A stretch of 64,000 nt of DNA from Galbitalea sp036271875 (GTDB lineage Bacteria; Actinomycetota; Actinomycetes; Actinomycetales; Microbacteriaceae). Location: assembly GCA_036271875.1 (NCBI GenBank), contig DATAZU010000023.1, forward strand, positions 1-64,000. The letters are read 5' to 3'. The notes under the pieces are model-generated. The model saw only the letters and a list, made by a program, of their open reading frames with translations. It searched no databases and had not been told where the DNA came from. Shown here piece after piece: positions 56,091 through 64,000 of this stretch. Positions within the stretch are counted from its first letter, which is position 1; every line of letters starts with the position of its first letter. Made by a program: the position numbers and the translations under genes.

Positions 56091-57110
56091 ATGCCAGCAT
56101 GGTGGCGCGGAGCTGTGAGCAAGGTAGCCCGGGCGCAAGCGTTCGGCCCGGCCGTTGTCGCAATTATCCTGTACGTCTTTTTCGTTCTCGTCTCGCCGGG
56201 CAGTGGCTTCGTCGGCGCTGCGGGTACAGCCAGTTGGCTCGACACCACAGCCGACCTGGGCATCGTGGCGATGCCCGTAGCGCTCCTCATGATCGCGGGC
56301 GAATTTGACCTGTCGGTCGGCTCGATGGTCGGCGGAGGATCAATCACGGTCGGTCTACTGACCGGATACCTCGGGCTGCCGCTTTGGCTTTCGATCGTCA
56401 TTGGTCTCGTTCTTGGCGCACTGGTTGGCCTGCTGAACGGATTCCTGGTCACGCGAACCAAGCTGCCGTCGTTCATCGTGACCCTCGGCACAAACTTCAT
56501 CGTGCTTGGAGCCGGGATCACAATCGGGGACGCCGTCATGCACTCGACCATCGCAACCGTTGAAACCAGCGGCTGGTTCTCCGAGCTGTTCAAGGGCAAG
56601 ATCGGCGACTTCGACGTTTCGGTCATCTGGTGGATCGTGGTCGTGCTTATCGCCGCCTGGGTCCTGCGGAGATCCCGGTATGGGAACTGGATCATGGCAA
56701 CCGGCGGCGACGCTGACAAGGCGCGCCGTTCCGGAGTGCTCACCTCGCGGGTAAAGATCACGCTCTTCGTTTGCACGGCCGTTGCAGCGTCGTTCGTTGG
56801 AATGCTCGAGGCCGTGAAGTTCGGGACCGGTGACCCGACGTCTGGTTCGAGTTTCGTGTTCGAGGCACCGATCGTTGCGGTCCTCGGCGGTGTGCTTCTG
56901 ACGGGCGGGTACGGCAGCATCCTGGGCGTGGTCTTCGGTCTCCTCATTTATGGAATTAGCAACGCCGGTCTGTTCTACGCGGGCTGGGATGTGAATCTCA
57001 CCCAGGTCGTGCTTGGCGTCCTGTTGCTTGTCGCCGTGCTCTCCAACAACCGACTGCGACAAATCGCGCTTGCACCCATCCGCGCAGCGCGGAAAGGTCT
57101 GACGAAATGA
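56091..57110 (+). CDS. Sugar ABC transporter permease (RbsC-like)
   Basis: 339 residues, about nine to ten membrane helices, BPD_transp_2 family. GEFDLSVGSMVGGGSITVGL is the conserved binding-protein-dependent permease motif, with LVTRTKLPSFIVTLGTNFIV and the GGVLLTGGYGSILGVVFG loop. AAGGAGC precedes the ATG. A single permease gene implies a homodimer, as for RbsC. It overlaps the ATPase gene by 4 bp. Confidence 0.93.
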   Translation: MPAWWRGAVSKVARAQAFGPAVVAIILYVFFVLVSPGSGFVGAAGTASWLDTTADLGIVAMPVALLMIAGEFDLSVGSMVGGGSITVGLLTGYLGLPLWLSIVIGLVLGALVGLLNGFLVTRTKLPSFIVTLGTNFIVLGAGITIGDAVMHSTIATVETSGWFSELFKGKIGDFDVSVIWWIVVVLIAAWVLRRSRYGNWIMATGGDADKARRSGVLTSRVKITLFVCTAVAASFVGMLEAVKFGTGDPTSGSSFVFEAPIVAVLGGVLLTGGYGSILGVVFGLLIYGISNAGLFYAGWDVNLTQVVLGVLLLVAVLSNNRLRQIALAPIRAARKGLTK

Positions 57111-57907
57111 CAGCGCAAACCGCTACAACTGCACCCGTGATCGAGTTGATCGCCGCATCCAAGACATTTGGTGTCAACACCGTTCTCGATGACGTCTCGA
57201 TTACCGCGCACGCGGGAGAGGTTGTGTGCCTGCTTGGCGACAATGGAGCGGGCAAGTCAACTCTCATCAAGGTGCTTTCGGGGGTTCATACCCTCACTCG
57301 AGGCGAGCTGCGGGTCGATGGCAGGGCGGTCGAATTCCGGTCTCCACGGGATGCACAGGCCCTCGGCATCACCACCGTTTTCCAGGACATCGACACCTTT
57401 CCGTTGATGAGTGTTGCCCAGAACTTTTTCATCGGGCGAGAACCGATGAAGGGTCGCGGCCCGTTTCGACGGATGGACCACAAATACGCCAACTCTCACG
57501 CGCTTGAGCAGATCCGCGAAATGGGCATCAGAGGGGTCACCGACGGCAAACAGCTGGTTGGCACTATGTCGGGTGGAGAACGCCAGGCGCTGACGATCGG
57601 GCGCGCGCTGCACTTTGGCGCCCGCGTGCTCATCCTCGACGAGCCGACGTCGGCGCTCGGTGTCAAGGAGGCCGGACTCGTTTTGCGGCAGATCAGGAAC
57701 GCGCGCAAGAGCGGCGTCGCTGTCATCTTCATTACGCACAATGCTCACCACGCGATGACGATCGGCGACAAGTTCACCGTCCTGAAGCAGGGCAAGGTCG
57801 CCGATCAGTTCGTACAGGGCGAACGTTCACGCCTGGAGGTTCTCACGCTGATGGCCGGCGGCGAGGAGATCGACGGGGACGACGACGAGAGCTCGGCTCA
57901 CGAGTAG
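57107..57907 (+). CDS. Sugar ABC transporter ATP-binding protein (single-domain)
   Basis: 266 residues, one nucleotide-binding domain (unlike the double-domain RbsA/XylG). Walker A GDNGAGKSTLIKVLSG (about residues 43-58), signature MSGGERQALTIGRAL (about 147), Walker B VLILDEPTSALG (about 172) and the switch His in FITHNAHH. Last gene of the importer operon. The next genes are on the opposite strand. Confidence 0.94.
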   Translation: MTAQTATTAPVIELIAASKTFGVNTVLDDVSITAHAGEVVCLLGDNGAGKSTLIKVLSGVHTLTRGELRVDGRAVEFRSPRDAQALGITTVFQDIDTFPLMSVAQNFFIGREPMKGRGPFRRMDHKYANSHALEQIREMGIRGVTDGKQLVGTMSGGERQALTIGRALHFGARVLILDEPTSALGVKEAGLVLRQIRNARKSGVAVIFITHNAHHAMTIGDKFTVLKQGKVADQFVQGERSRLEVLTLMAGGEEIDGDDDESSAHE

Positions 57908-57938
57908 TCCCTCGTGAGCGCGCCGCGAGGCGACGGGA

Positions 57939-58907
57939 TCAGCTACGAACCATAACCGGATGTGCAATCGCGGCGAGAAACTCCGTTACCCTGGCCGCGA
58001 TCTGGACTCCAGTAAGGCCAAAGGCCTCGAGCAGTTCTCGGGGTGTCCCGCTCTCGCCGTAGCGATCATCGACACCGATCCTTAGCAGACGAGTGGGAAG
58101 GGCCGCGCTCAAGAGTTCCGCGACCGCCCCGCCGAATCCGCCAGCGATCTGGGCCTCTTCCGCGGTCACTACCGCGCGAGTCTTGCCCGCGCTGGCGAGC
58201 AGTACCGCCTCATCCAGCGGTTTGATCGTTGGTACGTGCACAACCTCCGCGTCGATGCCGAGTTCGGCCAGGACCACAGCGCATTCGAGAAGCTCGTATG
58301 TCATGGTTCCCGTGCCGGCAAGTGTCACATCCCGCCCGACTCGCAGCACCTGGGCTCTACCGAGTTCGAAGGGCGAGTCGATGTTGGTGAATACGGGTGT
58401 CGCGTCGCGGGTGAGGCGAAGGTAGGCGGCAGTCGGGCTCGCTGCTAGAGCGATCGTCGCTTTCTCCGCCTCAATGCTGTCCCCTGGGGCGACCACGATC
58501 ATGCCCGGCATGACCCGCATGAGCGCGATGTCTTCGAGCATCTGGTGGGTGGCGCCGTCCGGCCCGACGTTCACGCCCGTGTGCGAGCCAACGATCTTTA
58601 CTGGCATCTCGTTGAGCGCGGCTGTCGTCTTGATCTGCTCCCAGTTTCGACCGGGACTGAATGCCGCATAGCTTGACGTGAACGGAATCTTGCCTGCCCG
58701 AGCCATGCCGCTCGCGACCGTCACAAGGTTCTGTTCAGCGATGCCGACCTCGACGAAACGGCGCGGGAACTCCGCCTTGAAGAGGCTCATCATCGTGCTT
58801 TCCGTCAGGTCGGCGCACAGGGCCACGACACGAGCATCGCGCCTGCCTGCTTCGAGAAGGCCGCGCCCGAACCCGGCTCGCATCGGCTCGGATTCATAGC
58901 TGCTCAC
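57939..58907 (-). CDS. Transketolase, C-terminal subunit
   Basis: 322 residues, the pyrimidine-binding and C-terminal domains of a split transketolase. The catalytic-type Glu of the pyrimidine site is in EVGIAEQNLVTVASG (about residue 57); GSHTGVNVGPDGATHQMLED and TAEEAQIAGGFG are further family blocks. GTG start overlaps the N-terminal subunit gene by 4 bp. The pair forms the last steps of the minus-strand operon from 63.75 kb. Confidence 0.92.
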   Translation of the reverse strand: MSSYESEPMRAGFGRGLLEAGRRDARVVALCADLTESTMMSLFKAEFPRRFVEVGIAEQNLVTVASGMARAGKIPFTSSYAAFSPGRNWEQIKTTAALNEMPVKIVGSHTGVNVGPDGATHQMLEDIALMRVMPGMIVVAPGDSIEAEKATIALAASPTAAYLRLTRDATPVFTNIDSPFELGRAQVLRVGRDVTLAGTGTMTYELLECAVVLAELGIDAEVVHVPTIKPLDEAVLLASAGKTRAVVTAEEAQIAGGFGGAVAELLSAALPTRLLRIGVDDRYGESGTPRELLEAFGLTGVQIAARVTEFLAAIAHPVMVRS

Positions 58908-59764
58908 AGTGATCTCGCCTCTTCGCCTGTCGAACTCAGCGCCGAGATTGCCTCAGCTGCCTGCTCAGCGGTCGGGGGTTTCCCGTGCCACCGGAAGTCG
59001 TATTCCATCAGGGGAACTCCTTTGCCTGGCACGGTATAGGCCACGATGACGCTGGGCTTCTGTGCTACCGCCTTCGCCGTGTCGAGTGCTCCCGCTAGTG
59101 CTGCAACGTCGTTTCCATTCACTTCGATGACATGCCAGCCGAACGACTCCCACTTCGCTCGCAGGTCGTCAAGCGGCATCACATCCTCGGTGCCGCCGTC
59201 GATTTGGATGTAGTTGCGATCAACTATTCCGATGAGTCGCCCCAGCCGGTACTTCGAAGCGAACATCGCAGCCTCCCAGATATTGCCCTCGTCAAGCTCA
59301 CCGTCGCCCATCGCGACGTAGACGAAACGTCGAAGGTCTTCGTCGATCTCCTGCAGGGCATATGCATAACCGGCGGCCTGAGAGAGACCGCTGCCGAGCG
59401 GTCCGCTGGTGTTCTCGAGCCCCGGGAGCTTGGTGCGTTCGGGATGGCCCTGTAGGCGAGACCCAAACTGGCGCAGGGTCGTGAGCTCATCGAGTGGAAG
59501 GTAGCCGGCGTGCGCCAGCGTCGCGTAGAGCACCGGCGCGGTGTGCCCGTTGCTCAGGAAGAAGACGTCGCGTGCCTCCCACTCCGGATTGGTTGGGTCG
59601 TGGCGCATGGTGTGGAAATAGAGAACCGTGAGGATCTCCGCCATTCCGAGTGGACCCGCGCTGTGCCCACTCTGCGCTGCGGCGAGCATTTCGAGAATCG
59701 AGATCCTGGTGAGCGTCGCCTGGCGCTGCAGTGCTTCAACGCGTGAGCCGGTGATCGCGCTCAT
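58904..59764 (-). CDS. Transketolase, N-terminal subunit
   Basis: 286 residues, the diphosphate-binding half. GHSAGPLGMAEILTVLYF near the start, the thiamine diphosphate motif GDGELDEGNIWEAAMFAS (about residues 151-168) and DRNYIQIDG (about 181). Split transketolases in catabolic clusters usually act on unusual ketose (phosphates) rather than in the housekeeping pentose pathway. Overlaps the upstream oxidoreductase gene by 4 bp. Confidence 0.92.
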   Translation of the reverse strand: MSAITGSRVEALQRQATLTRISILEMLAAAQSGHSAGPLGMAEILTVLYFHTMRHDPTNPEWEARDVFFLSNGHTAPVLYATLAHAGYLPLDELTTLRQFGSRLQGHPERTKLPGLENTSGPLGSGLSQAAGYAYALQEIDEDLRRFVYVAMGDGELDEGNIWEAAMFASKYRLGRLIGIVDRNYIQIDGGTEDVMPLDDLRAKWESFGWHVIEVNGNDVAALAGALDTAKAVAQKPSVIVAYTVPGKGVPLMEYDFRWHGKPPTAEQAAEAISALSSTGEEARSL

Positions 59765-60714
59765 GACCGGCCCCCGGCCTGACGCGCATCCGGCTCGAGA
59801 CTCAGTGCCAGCTTGCCTCGCACGTGGCCGGAGGCGAGACGCTCGTACGCGTCCCGTGCGCGCTCGAGCGGGAATATCTCGTCGAGGTACATACGCAGTG
59901 CTCCGGTCGCAATTGCCGCGGCGATTTCGGCGACAGCCGAGGTCGGGGTAGTGCCGCGACCGACCGAGAGCGCGCCGAGCCGCTCGGCGGCAGCACGGTC
60001 TGCCACCGAGTTAATGCGCTCGGGCGGTACCCCGAGGGTCAGGCCAAGCTCGATCGTCTCGACCCCGTTGGCATCGAAGACTGCCGTCAGTCCGCTCGGC
60101 GCGACCTCGGCAATTCGCTCGTCGATCCCGTCTCCATAGGAAATCGGGATGACGCCGAGAGAACGGAGAAACTCGTGATTCCCGGTGCTCGCTGTGCCAA
60201 TCACGGTCGCGCCGGTCTGACGGGCGAGCTGACACGCGAAGACGCCAACACCCCCAGCCGCGGCGCTGACCAGGACTATGTCGGAATCGTCCAGCCGCAA
60301 CGCCCTGATTCCAGCGAGGGCTGTGCGACCCGCGATGTCAAGACTGCCCGCCGCCTCGTCAGCGAGGTTGTCGGGCGTGCGATTGAGTATCGTCGGATCG
60401 TCGACGATGAGGTGATCGGTCTGCGCAGCGCAGCGCGCCCCACCGTAAACTCGCTGGCCCGGCATCCACCCCGTTACGCCGTCGCCGACTTCATCGATCA
60501 CGCCAGCGAAGTCGTTGCCGTTGACGAACGGCGGAACGACTCCGAATTTTTGTGCGGACGGGCCGCCCTCCGCGATCCGAAGGTCAACCGGGTTCAGCCC
60601 CGCTGCCGTTACGTGAACGCGAATCTGGCCGGGTCCCGCATGGGGCTCCGGCTTCTCGGTCAGCCTCAGGTGCTCGGGGCCGCCAAACCGCTCCACGACG
60701 ACAGCGCGAGTCAT
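59761..60714 (-). CDS. Zinc-independent MDR oxidoreductase (quinone oxidoreductase-like)
   Basis: 317 residues, medium-chain dehydrogenase/reductase. GroES-like domain with HVTAAGLNPVDLRIAEGG and GNDFAGVIDEVGDGVTGW, then Rossmann VLVSAAAGGVGVFACQLARQ (about residue 150). Zinc-binding Cys/His residues of alcohol dehydrogenases are missing, so an NADPH-dependent enone/quinone reductase is likelier. Overlaps the transketolase gene by 4 bp and follows the enoyl-CoA hydratase gene by 11 bp. Confidence 0.9.
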   Translation of the reverse strand: MTRAVVVERFGGPEHLRLTEKPEPHAGPGQIRVHVTAAGLNPVDLRIAEGGPSAQKFGVVPPFVNGNDFAGVIDEVGDGVTGWMPGQRVYGGARCAAQTDHLIVDDPTILNRTPDNLADEAAGSLDIAGRTALAGIRALRLDDSDIVLVSAAAGGVGVFACQLARQTGATVIGTASTGNHEFLRSLGVIPISYGDGIDERIAEVAPSGLTAVFDANGVETIELGLTLGVPPERINSVADRAAAERLGALSVGRGTTPTSAVAEIAAAIATGALRMYLDEIFPLERARDAYERLASGHVRGKLALSLEPDARQAGGRS

Positions 60715-60725
60715 GTCGAGGCGAT

Positions 60726-61487
60726 CTAACGGATCTTCTTGTCGAGGAAGTCTTGTTGAGCCTGCCGGGTTGCATCGGACGATGCGAGCTCACGAGTCTG
60801 CGTCTGCTCGTAGACGTATCCCTCGCGGAACGGCATGCTCTCGGCGGTGTTGAAGGTCGCTTTGGCTTTCTGAATGACGGTCGGCTGCTTCGCGGCAATC
60901 TCGCGCGCGATAGTGAGCGCCGATTCCAGCAGCTGGTCGTCGGGGACAACATCGACCACCATCCCGTAGCGGTACATCGCCTCGGCGTTCACCTTGCGGC
61001 CCGTGTAGAAGATCAGGCGCGCGACCGTGCGTGGGAAGTGCTGCTCCAGGAACTTCGCACCGCCGAGGAGACCCCGATCGATCTCGGGAAGCTGGATGTA
61101 CGCGCTCTCGGCCGCAATCAGGATGTCGCAGCCGGCCGCAAGGGCATAACCAGCCCCAATCGCCGCCCCGTTGATGGCACCGATTACCGGTTTCGTGCAA
61201 TCGGTCGGCGCGTAGAAGAAGTCGCGCGTGATTCGGTTGTGCGCGCGGTAGTCGCCGTCTTCGGTTGAGATGGTGACGCGTTCCTTAATGTCGGCACCGG
61301 CGGAGAAGATCTTGCCAGCGCCGGTGAGGACGACAACATGGATGTCGTCTCGATCCGAGATGAGGTCCAGGAGCCAGAGCAGTTCCTCGCGTGAACGCCG
61401 GTTCTGCGCGTTTACCGGGGGGCGATCGAAGGTGAGTACGGCGATGTGCTCATCGACGGTGTCCCAACGCCAGCATTCGAGTTCCAT
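60726..61487 (-). CDS. Enoyl-CoA hydratase/isomerase family protein
   Basis: 253 residues, crotonase fold. FSAGADIKE (oxyanion hole, about residue 66) and ALAAGCDILIAAESAYIQLP, then GLLGGAKFLEQHFPR (about residue 138). ATG at 61487 has AAGGAG 7 bp upstream; ATG 61493, two codons earlier, overlaps the epimerase stop (ATGA) and is the alternative. The usual second catalytic Glu position reads G-L-L-G-G, so hydratase activity should not be assumed; related crotonases act as lyases or isomerases. Confidence 0.88.
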   Translation of the reverse strand: MELECWRWDTVDEHIAVLTFDRPPVNAQNRRSREELLWLLDLISDRDDIHVVVLTGAGKIFSAGADIKERVTISTEDGDYRAHNRITRDFFYAPTDCTKPVIGAINGAAIGAGYALAAGCDILIAAESAYIQLPEIDRGLLGGAKFLEQHFPRTVARLIFYTGRKVNAEAMYRYGMVVDVVPDDQLLESALTIAREIAAKQPTVIQKAKATFNTAESMPFREGYVYEQTQTRELASSDATRQAQQDFLDKKIR

Positions 61488-61489
61488 GG

Positions 61490-62464
61490 TCATGCTCCTT
61501 CTTGGTTGAGTGCGCGTCGCCAGTCGACAAACGACTTCATTCCGACCGAGATGTCGGTGCTCGGCCGGAAGCCGAGGAGTTGCCCCGACCGTTCGGAGCT
61601 GTAGTAGCGGGCGCTCGAGAATTGACCGGTCGGCTGCTTCTGTCCCGTCCACTCGATCGAGTCGGCGGCGCCGTATGCGGCCAGGAACGCGCGAAGCGCA
61701 TCCTCGAGTCGCGTTGCCTGGCCGGTCGCCGCGCTGATTGCCCCGTTCGCAACGTCCTGCGTTGCCGCCCTCGCGAAGCACTCGGCCGCGTCTTCGACGT
61801 GCAGCCAGTCGTGGCCGCCGTCCGGATCGGCGTCGCAGGTGGGGGACTCGCCCGCCTCCAGCTGGTCCCAGAACGAGCCGAGCCAGCGAGTTGTCAGCCC
61901 CATCTTCCAGCGGGCCCCGAACATCAGGCTGCATCGAATGGCCACCCACGGCAGTTCGAGTTCGCGGGCGAATGCCTCGGCGTGCATCTCGTTGACCTTC
62001 TTGCTGACGGCGTACAGGCCGAGTTCGGTCGAGGAATCCGACTCGTCGAAAGATGCGGCCGGGCGTCCCCCGACCGCCGGACGGTTGGGTCCGTAGATCG
62101 CCCCGGACGACGCAAAGACAACCTTCGTGTGGGTCTTTGCCGCCTGCTCCATGATCTGGTGGGTTCCCACGATATTGACCCTCAGAAGCGGTTCCGGTGG
62201 ATCGCCCGCGGCCTTCGCCAGGATGCCTGCGACATGCACGACAACGTCGGCGTCGTCCACCATGTCATCCATCACCGAGCGATCCGTGATGTCGGCGCGC
62301 TCAAACCGGACCCTGTCGTCGCCGGCGGTCCAGGTAAAGCCCGGCTCTCGAGCGCCGACATCGACGGCGGTCACGTGCGCGCCACGGGCCGCGAGTTTGT
62401 CGACAATGTGCGAGCCGAGCATGCCCGTCGCGCCAGTAACGAGGATCTTCGACGGTGTTGTCAT
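61490..62464 (-). CDS. NAD-dependent epimerase/dehydratase
   Basis: 324 residues, extended SDR. Cofactor motif VTGATGMLGSHIVDKL, VVHVAGI, catalytic YAVSK (about residues 152-156) with preceding FASSGAIYGPNRP, then the substrate-domain block DWLHVEDAAECFARA. Sits between the enoyl-CoA hydratase and an SDR in the operon. It may act on a nucleotide-free sugar acid or cyclitol, given the pathway context, rather than on a nucleotide sugar. Confidence 0.88.
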   Translation of the reverse strand: MTTPSKILVTGATGMLGSHIVDKLAARGAHVTAVDVGAREPGFTWTAGDDRVRFERADITDRSVMDDMVDDADVVVHVAGILAKAAGDPPEPLLRVNIVGTHQIMEQAAKTHTKVVFASSGAIYGPNRPAVGGRPAASFDESDSSTELGLYAVSKKVNEMHAEAFARELELPWVAIRCSLMFGARWKMGLTTRWLGSFWDQLEAGESPTCDADPDGGHDWLHVEDAAECFARAATQDVANGAISAATGQATRLEDALRAFLAAYGAADSIEWTGQKQPTGQFSSARYYSSERSGQLLGFRPSTDISVGMKSFVDWRRALNQEGA

Positions 62465-62513
62465 AGCTGTTCTCTCTTGTTGTGTGAACTAATTTTCTGG
62501 CTTTGACGCTGCG

Positions 62514-63251
62514 TCACATGTGCCGGCCGCCGGCGACTTCGAGTACCGCTCCGGTCATATACGACGAGAGGTCGGAGGCCAGGAAGAGTGCAGCGTCGGC
62601 CACGTCGCGCGGAACACCGATTCGGCCGAGCGGAATCTCGCCGATTCGTTGCGCGAGCAACTCCTCCGGCATCTGCGCCGTCATTGCGCCCTCGATGACT
62701 CCCGGCTGTATTGCATTTACCCGAATTCCATACCGCGCAGTTTCTTTTGCTGCAGCCTTGGTGAGGCCAACAATCCCGGCTTTCGCCGCGCTGTAGTTGG
62801 TTTGGCCCGCGTTACCCACTTTTCCGGAAATGGATGACATGTTGATGATCGAACCGCCGGTACCAGCGGTGCGCATGGCATCGACGGCCGATCGGATTCC
62901 CAGCCAGGTGCCAACCACGTGAACATCCAGCACTGCCCTGAAATCACTGACGGTCATTTTCCGCAGAACGGCGTCGCGCGTGAAGCCCGCGTTGTTGACC
63001 ATCACGTCGACGGAGCCGTATGCGTCAACGGCGGCTGCAATGAGCGCCTCGACCATCTGTTGATCAGTCACGTCGCAGGTCGCTGCAATTGCTTCGATGC
63101 CGTCGGCACTCAGTTCTGCGGCGGCCGCACGAGCTGCACCGCCGTCTCGATCTCCAAGAACGATCCTGGCGCCGTGTTCACCGAAAGTCCTGGCGATCTG
63201 AAGACCCAGTCCCTGTGCCCCGCCGGTAATCACGGCGGTCCTGCCGTCCAT
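62514..63251 (-). CDS. SDR-family oxidoreductase (FabG-like)
   Basis: 245 residues from ATG at 63251, which overlaps the MaoC stop in TGATG. Cofactor TGGAQGLGLQIA (residues 9-20), VNNAGF, catalytic Ser in INMSSISGKVG and YSAAK (about residue 153-157), and a PGVIEGAMTAQM segment. Probably reduces or oxidises a 3-hydroxyacyl-CoA or ring hydroxyl made by the MaoC-type protein encoded just upstream. Confidence 0.9.
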   Translation of the reverse strand: MDGRTAVITGGAQGLGLQIARTFGEHGARIVLGDRDGGAARAAAAELSADGIEAIAATCDVTDQQMVEALIAAAVDAYGSVDVMVNNAGFTRDAVLRKMTVSDFRAVLDVHVVGTWLGIRSAVDAMRTAGTGGSIINMSSISGKVGNAGQTNYSAAKAGIVGLTKAAAKETARYGIRVNAIQPGVIEGAMTAQMPEELLAQRIGEIPLGRIGVPRDVADAALFLASDLSSYMTGAVLEVAGGRHM

Positions 63252-63754
63252 CAGCGCCACGAACTGGGTGCTTCCGAGCTGAGATCGCCGGCTTTGGACT
63301 CCGTGTCGTCCGGTCGGGAATGGATGAGCACGGTAATGACCCCGTTTTGCACGACATCGTCGTTCTGGTTGATCAGGCGAAGCCTGCGGGCAACGACGCC
63401 AGCGTTTCCCTTGCTCGTAAGCCGTAGCGATTCGATGCTGAGTTCGAGTCGGAGCGTGTCGCCGATAAAGATCGGCGCGGTGAACGTCCACTCTTCAATG
63501 TTGAGCATCGCACCCATGGTCGTGCCGAAGAGGCCGAGGCTGTCGAGAAACCCGGTGGCCAGTGCGATGCCAAGCACCCCGTGGGCCACCCGTCGGCCGA
63601 ACAGGCCATCCTTTGTGCCCTCGGCATCGAGATGAATCGGATTGAAGTCTCCGCTGAGGCCCGCGAAGTTGACGACATCGGTCTCGGTGACCGTGCGGGC
63701 GCGACTCATCCACGTCTGACCGACAGCGAGGTCCTCAAAGTAGAGACTGTTCAA
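63251..63754 (-). CDS. MaoC-family (R)-hydratase-like protein
   Basis: 167 residues, single hot-dog fold. The hydratase motif FAGLSGDFNPIHLDAEGTKD (about residues 30-49) contains the catalytic Asp and His; RRVAHGVLGIALATGFL follows. TTG start with AAGGA 10 bp upstream. First gene of the seven-gene minus-strand operon ending with the split transketolase; operator copy 3 lies about 140 bp upstream. Confidence 0.88.
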   Translation of the reverse strand: MNSLYFEDLAVGQTWMSRARTVTETDVVNFAGLSGDFNPIHLDAEGTKDGLFGRRVAHGVLGIALATGFLDSLGLFGTTMGAMLNIEEWTFTAPIFIGDTLRLELSIESLRLTSKGNAGVVARRLRLINQNDDVVQNGVITVLIHSRPDDTESKAGDLSSEAPSSWR

Positions 63755-63890
63755 TGTCGCGTTGTCCTTATGTCGTGTCGGCTTTGACGCTGCAAAGCGA
63801 TATTGCCGTGTGCAGGCGTTTAGGTTCCGGGCCGTTGCACCAGGCCGGGAACTTGGATGTGGCCAGTCGATCGCTCGTACGTGGCATCAA

Positions 63891-63905
63891 TATCATAAAT
63901 CAAAT
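63891..63905. promoter_or_regulatory. Regulon operator, copy 3 (upstream of MaoC operon)
   Basis: TATCATAAATCAAAT, identical to 54715-54729, inside ATATCATAAATCAAATAT. Nothing else recognisable is seen in the 213 bp between the MaoC gene and the partial gene at the window edge. Confidence 0.7.
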
Positions 63906-63967
63906 ATCCCAATGCCGCCACCTTGCCACCCCGTGAGTGTCGGTCGTGTGTTCGGCGACGTGGGCGG

Positions 63968-64000
63968 CTATCCCCCGAGGACGCGCCGGACCTTGTCGCC
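63968..64000 (-). CDS. Last ten codons of a gene beyond the window (uncertain)
   Basis: On the minus strand, codons from 64000 read GDKVRRVLGG then TAG. This ending resembles amidohydrolase-2-family C-termini (G-x-N-A-R-R-L-L-G-L), but ten residues cannot prove a gene. Confidence 0.25.
   Translation of the reverse strand, partial: GDKVRRVLGG

Noticed and set aside
1..64000. CRISPR arrays, rRNA genes and insertion sequences
   Set aside because: No regularly spaced repeats of CRISPR type, no rRNA-like conserved blocks and no transposase gene with flanking inverted repeats were seen.

Overview
The window is high-GC actinobacterial chromosome, most likely from the Microbacteriaceae. The evidence is GC-rich codon use with many GTG and some TTG starts, frequent 4-bp ATGA/GTGA gene overlaps, LCP cell-wall proteins, probable leaderless regulators, and the order pgm - acyltransferase - pheA - lipid kinase - serS - HAD phosphatase - tRNA-Ser - LCP. 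The species assignment is inference.

Layout. (1) 1-11.8 kb is core chromosome: the start of a sugar ABC transporter operon under two LacI-type operators, a VanY-like D,D-carboxypeptidase, pgm, an OafA-type acyltransferase, pheA carrying an unusual in-frame 18-bp repeat array, a diacylglycerol-kinase-family lipid kinase, serS, a Cof-type phosphatase, tRNA-Ser(TGA) and an LCP protein. (2) 11.87-25.91 kb is a 14-kb integrative, probably mobilizable element inserted in tRNA-Ser(GCT). It has a perfect 59-bp att repeat at each end, an integrase/excisionase pair, a MobF relaxase-helicase but no visible conjugation pore genes, and a toxin-antitoxin pair. Its cargo is a SecA2-like ATPase with an ArsR-fold regulator, a three-gene TIGR04255-type cassette of unknown function, and a two-gene operon with an abortive-infection C-terminal-like domain. 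(3) 26.2-44.7 kb is a patchwork of catabolic operons, each next to its own regulator: an IclR-controlled pcaIJF-like set, a TetR-controlled CocE hydrolase / cyclase / BKACE operon, a cupin, and a MarR-flanked six-gene operon (YcaC-like, IlvD/Edd, 3-HIBADH-like, Hyi-like, flavin monooxygenase, FAH). (4) 44.7-50.3 kb holds a TetR with a perfect 18-bp-arm palindrome and a membrane protein resembling Pyr4-type terpene cyclases, then redox genes and a methyltransferase. (5) 50.3-52.4 kb is a divergent ars locus (arsR-aquaporin-arsN1-like / arsC) that ends in a 14-residue peptide gene with four cysteines. (6) 52.6-63.9 kb is a catabolic regulon of three transcription units: thiolase/SDR/ABC importer, and a minus-strand operon of MaoC, SDR, epimerase, enoyl-CoA hydratase, oxidoreductase and split transketolase. 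A shared TTTGATWTATGAT-type site marks all three promoter regions.

The most promising undescribed items are the tiny Cys-Cys peptide at the end of the ars operon, the TIGR04255 triad and the Abi-like pair carried on the tRNA-Ser island, the orphan SecA2 on the same island, the Pyr4-like membrane protein, and the operator-linked regulon at the right end. All functional statements come from reading the sequence and family knowledge. No database search was run.
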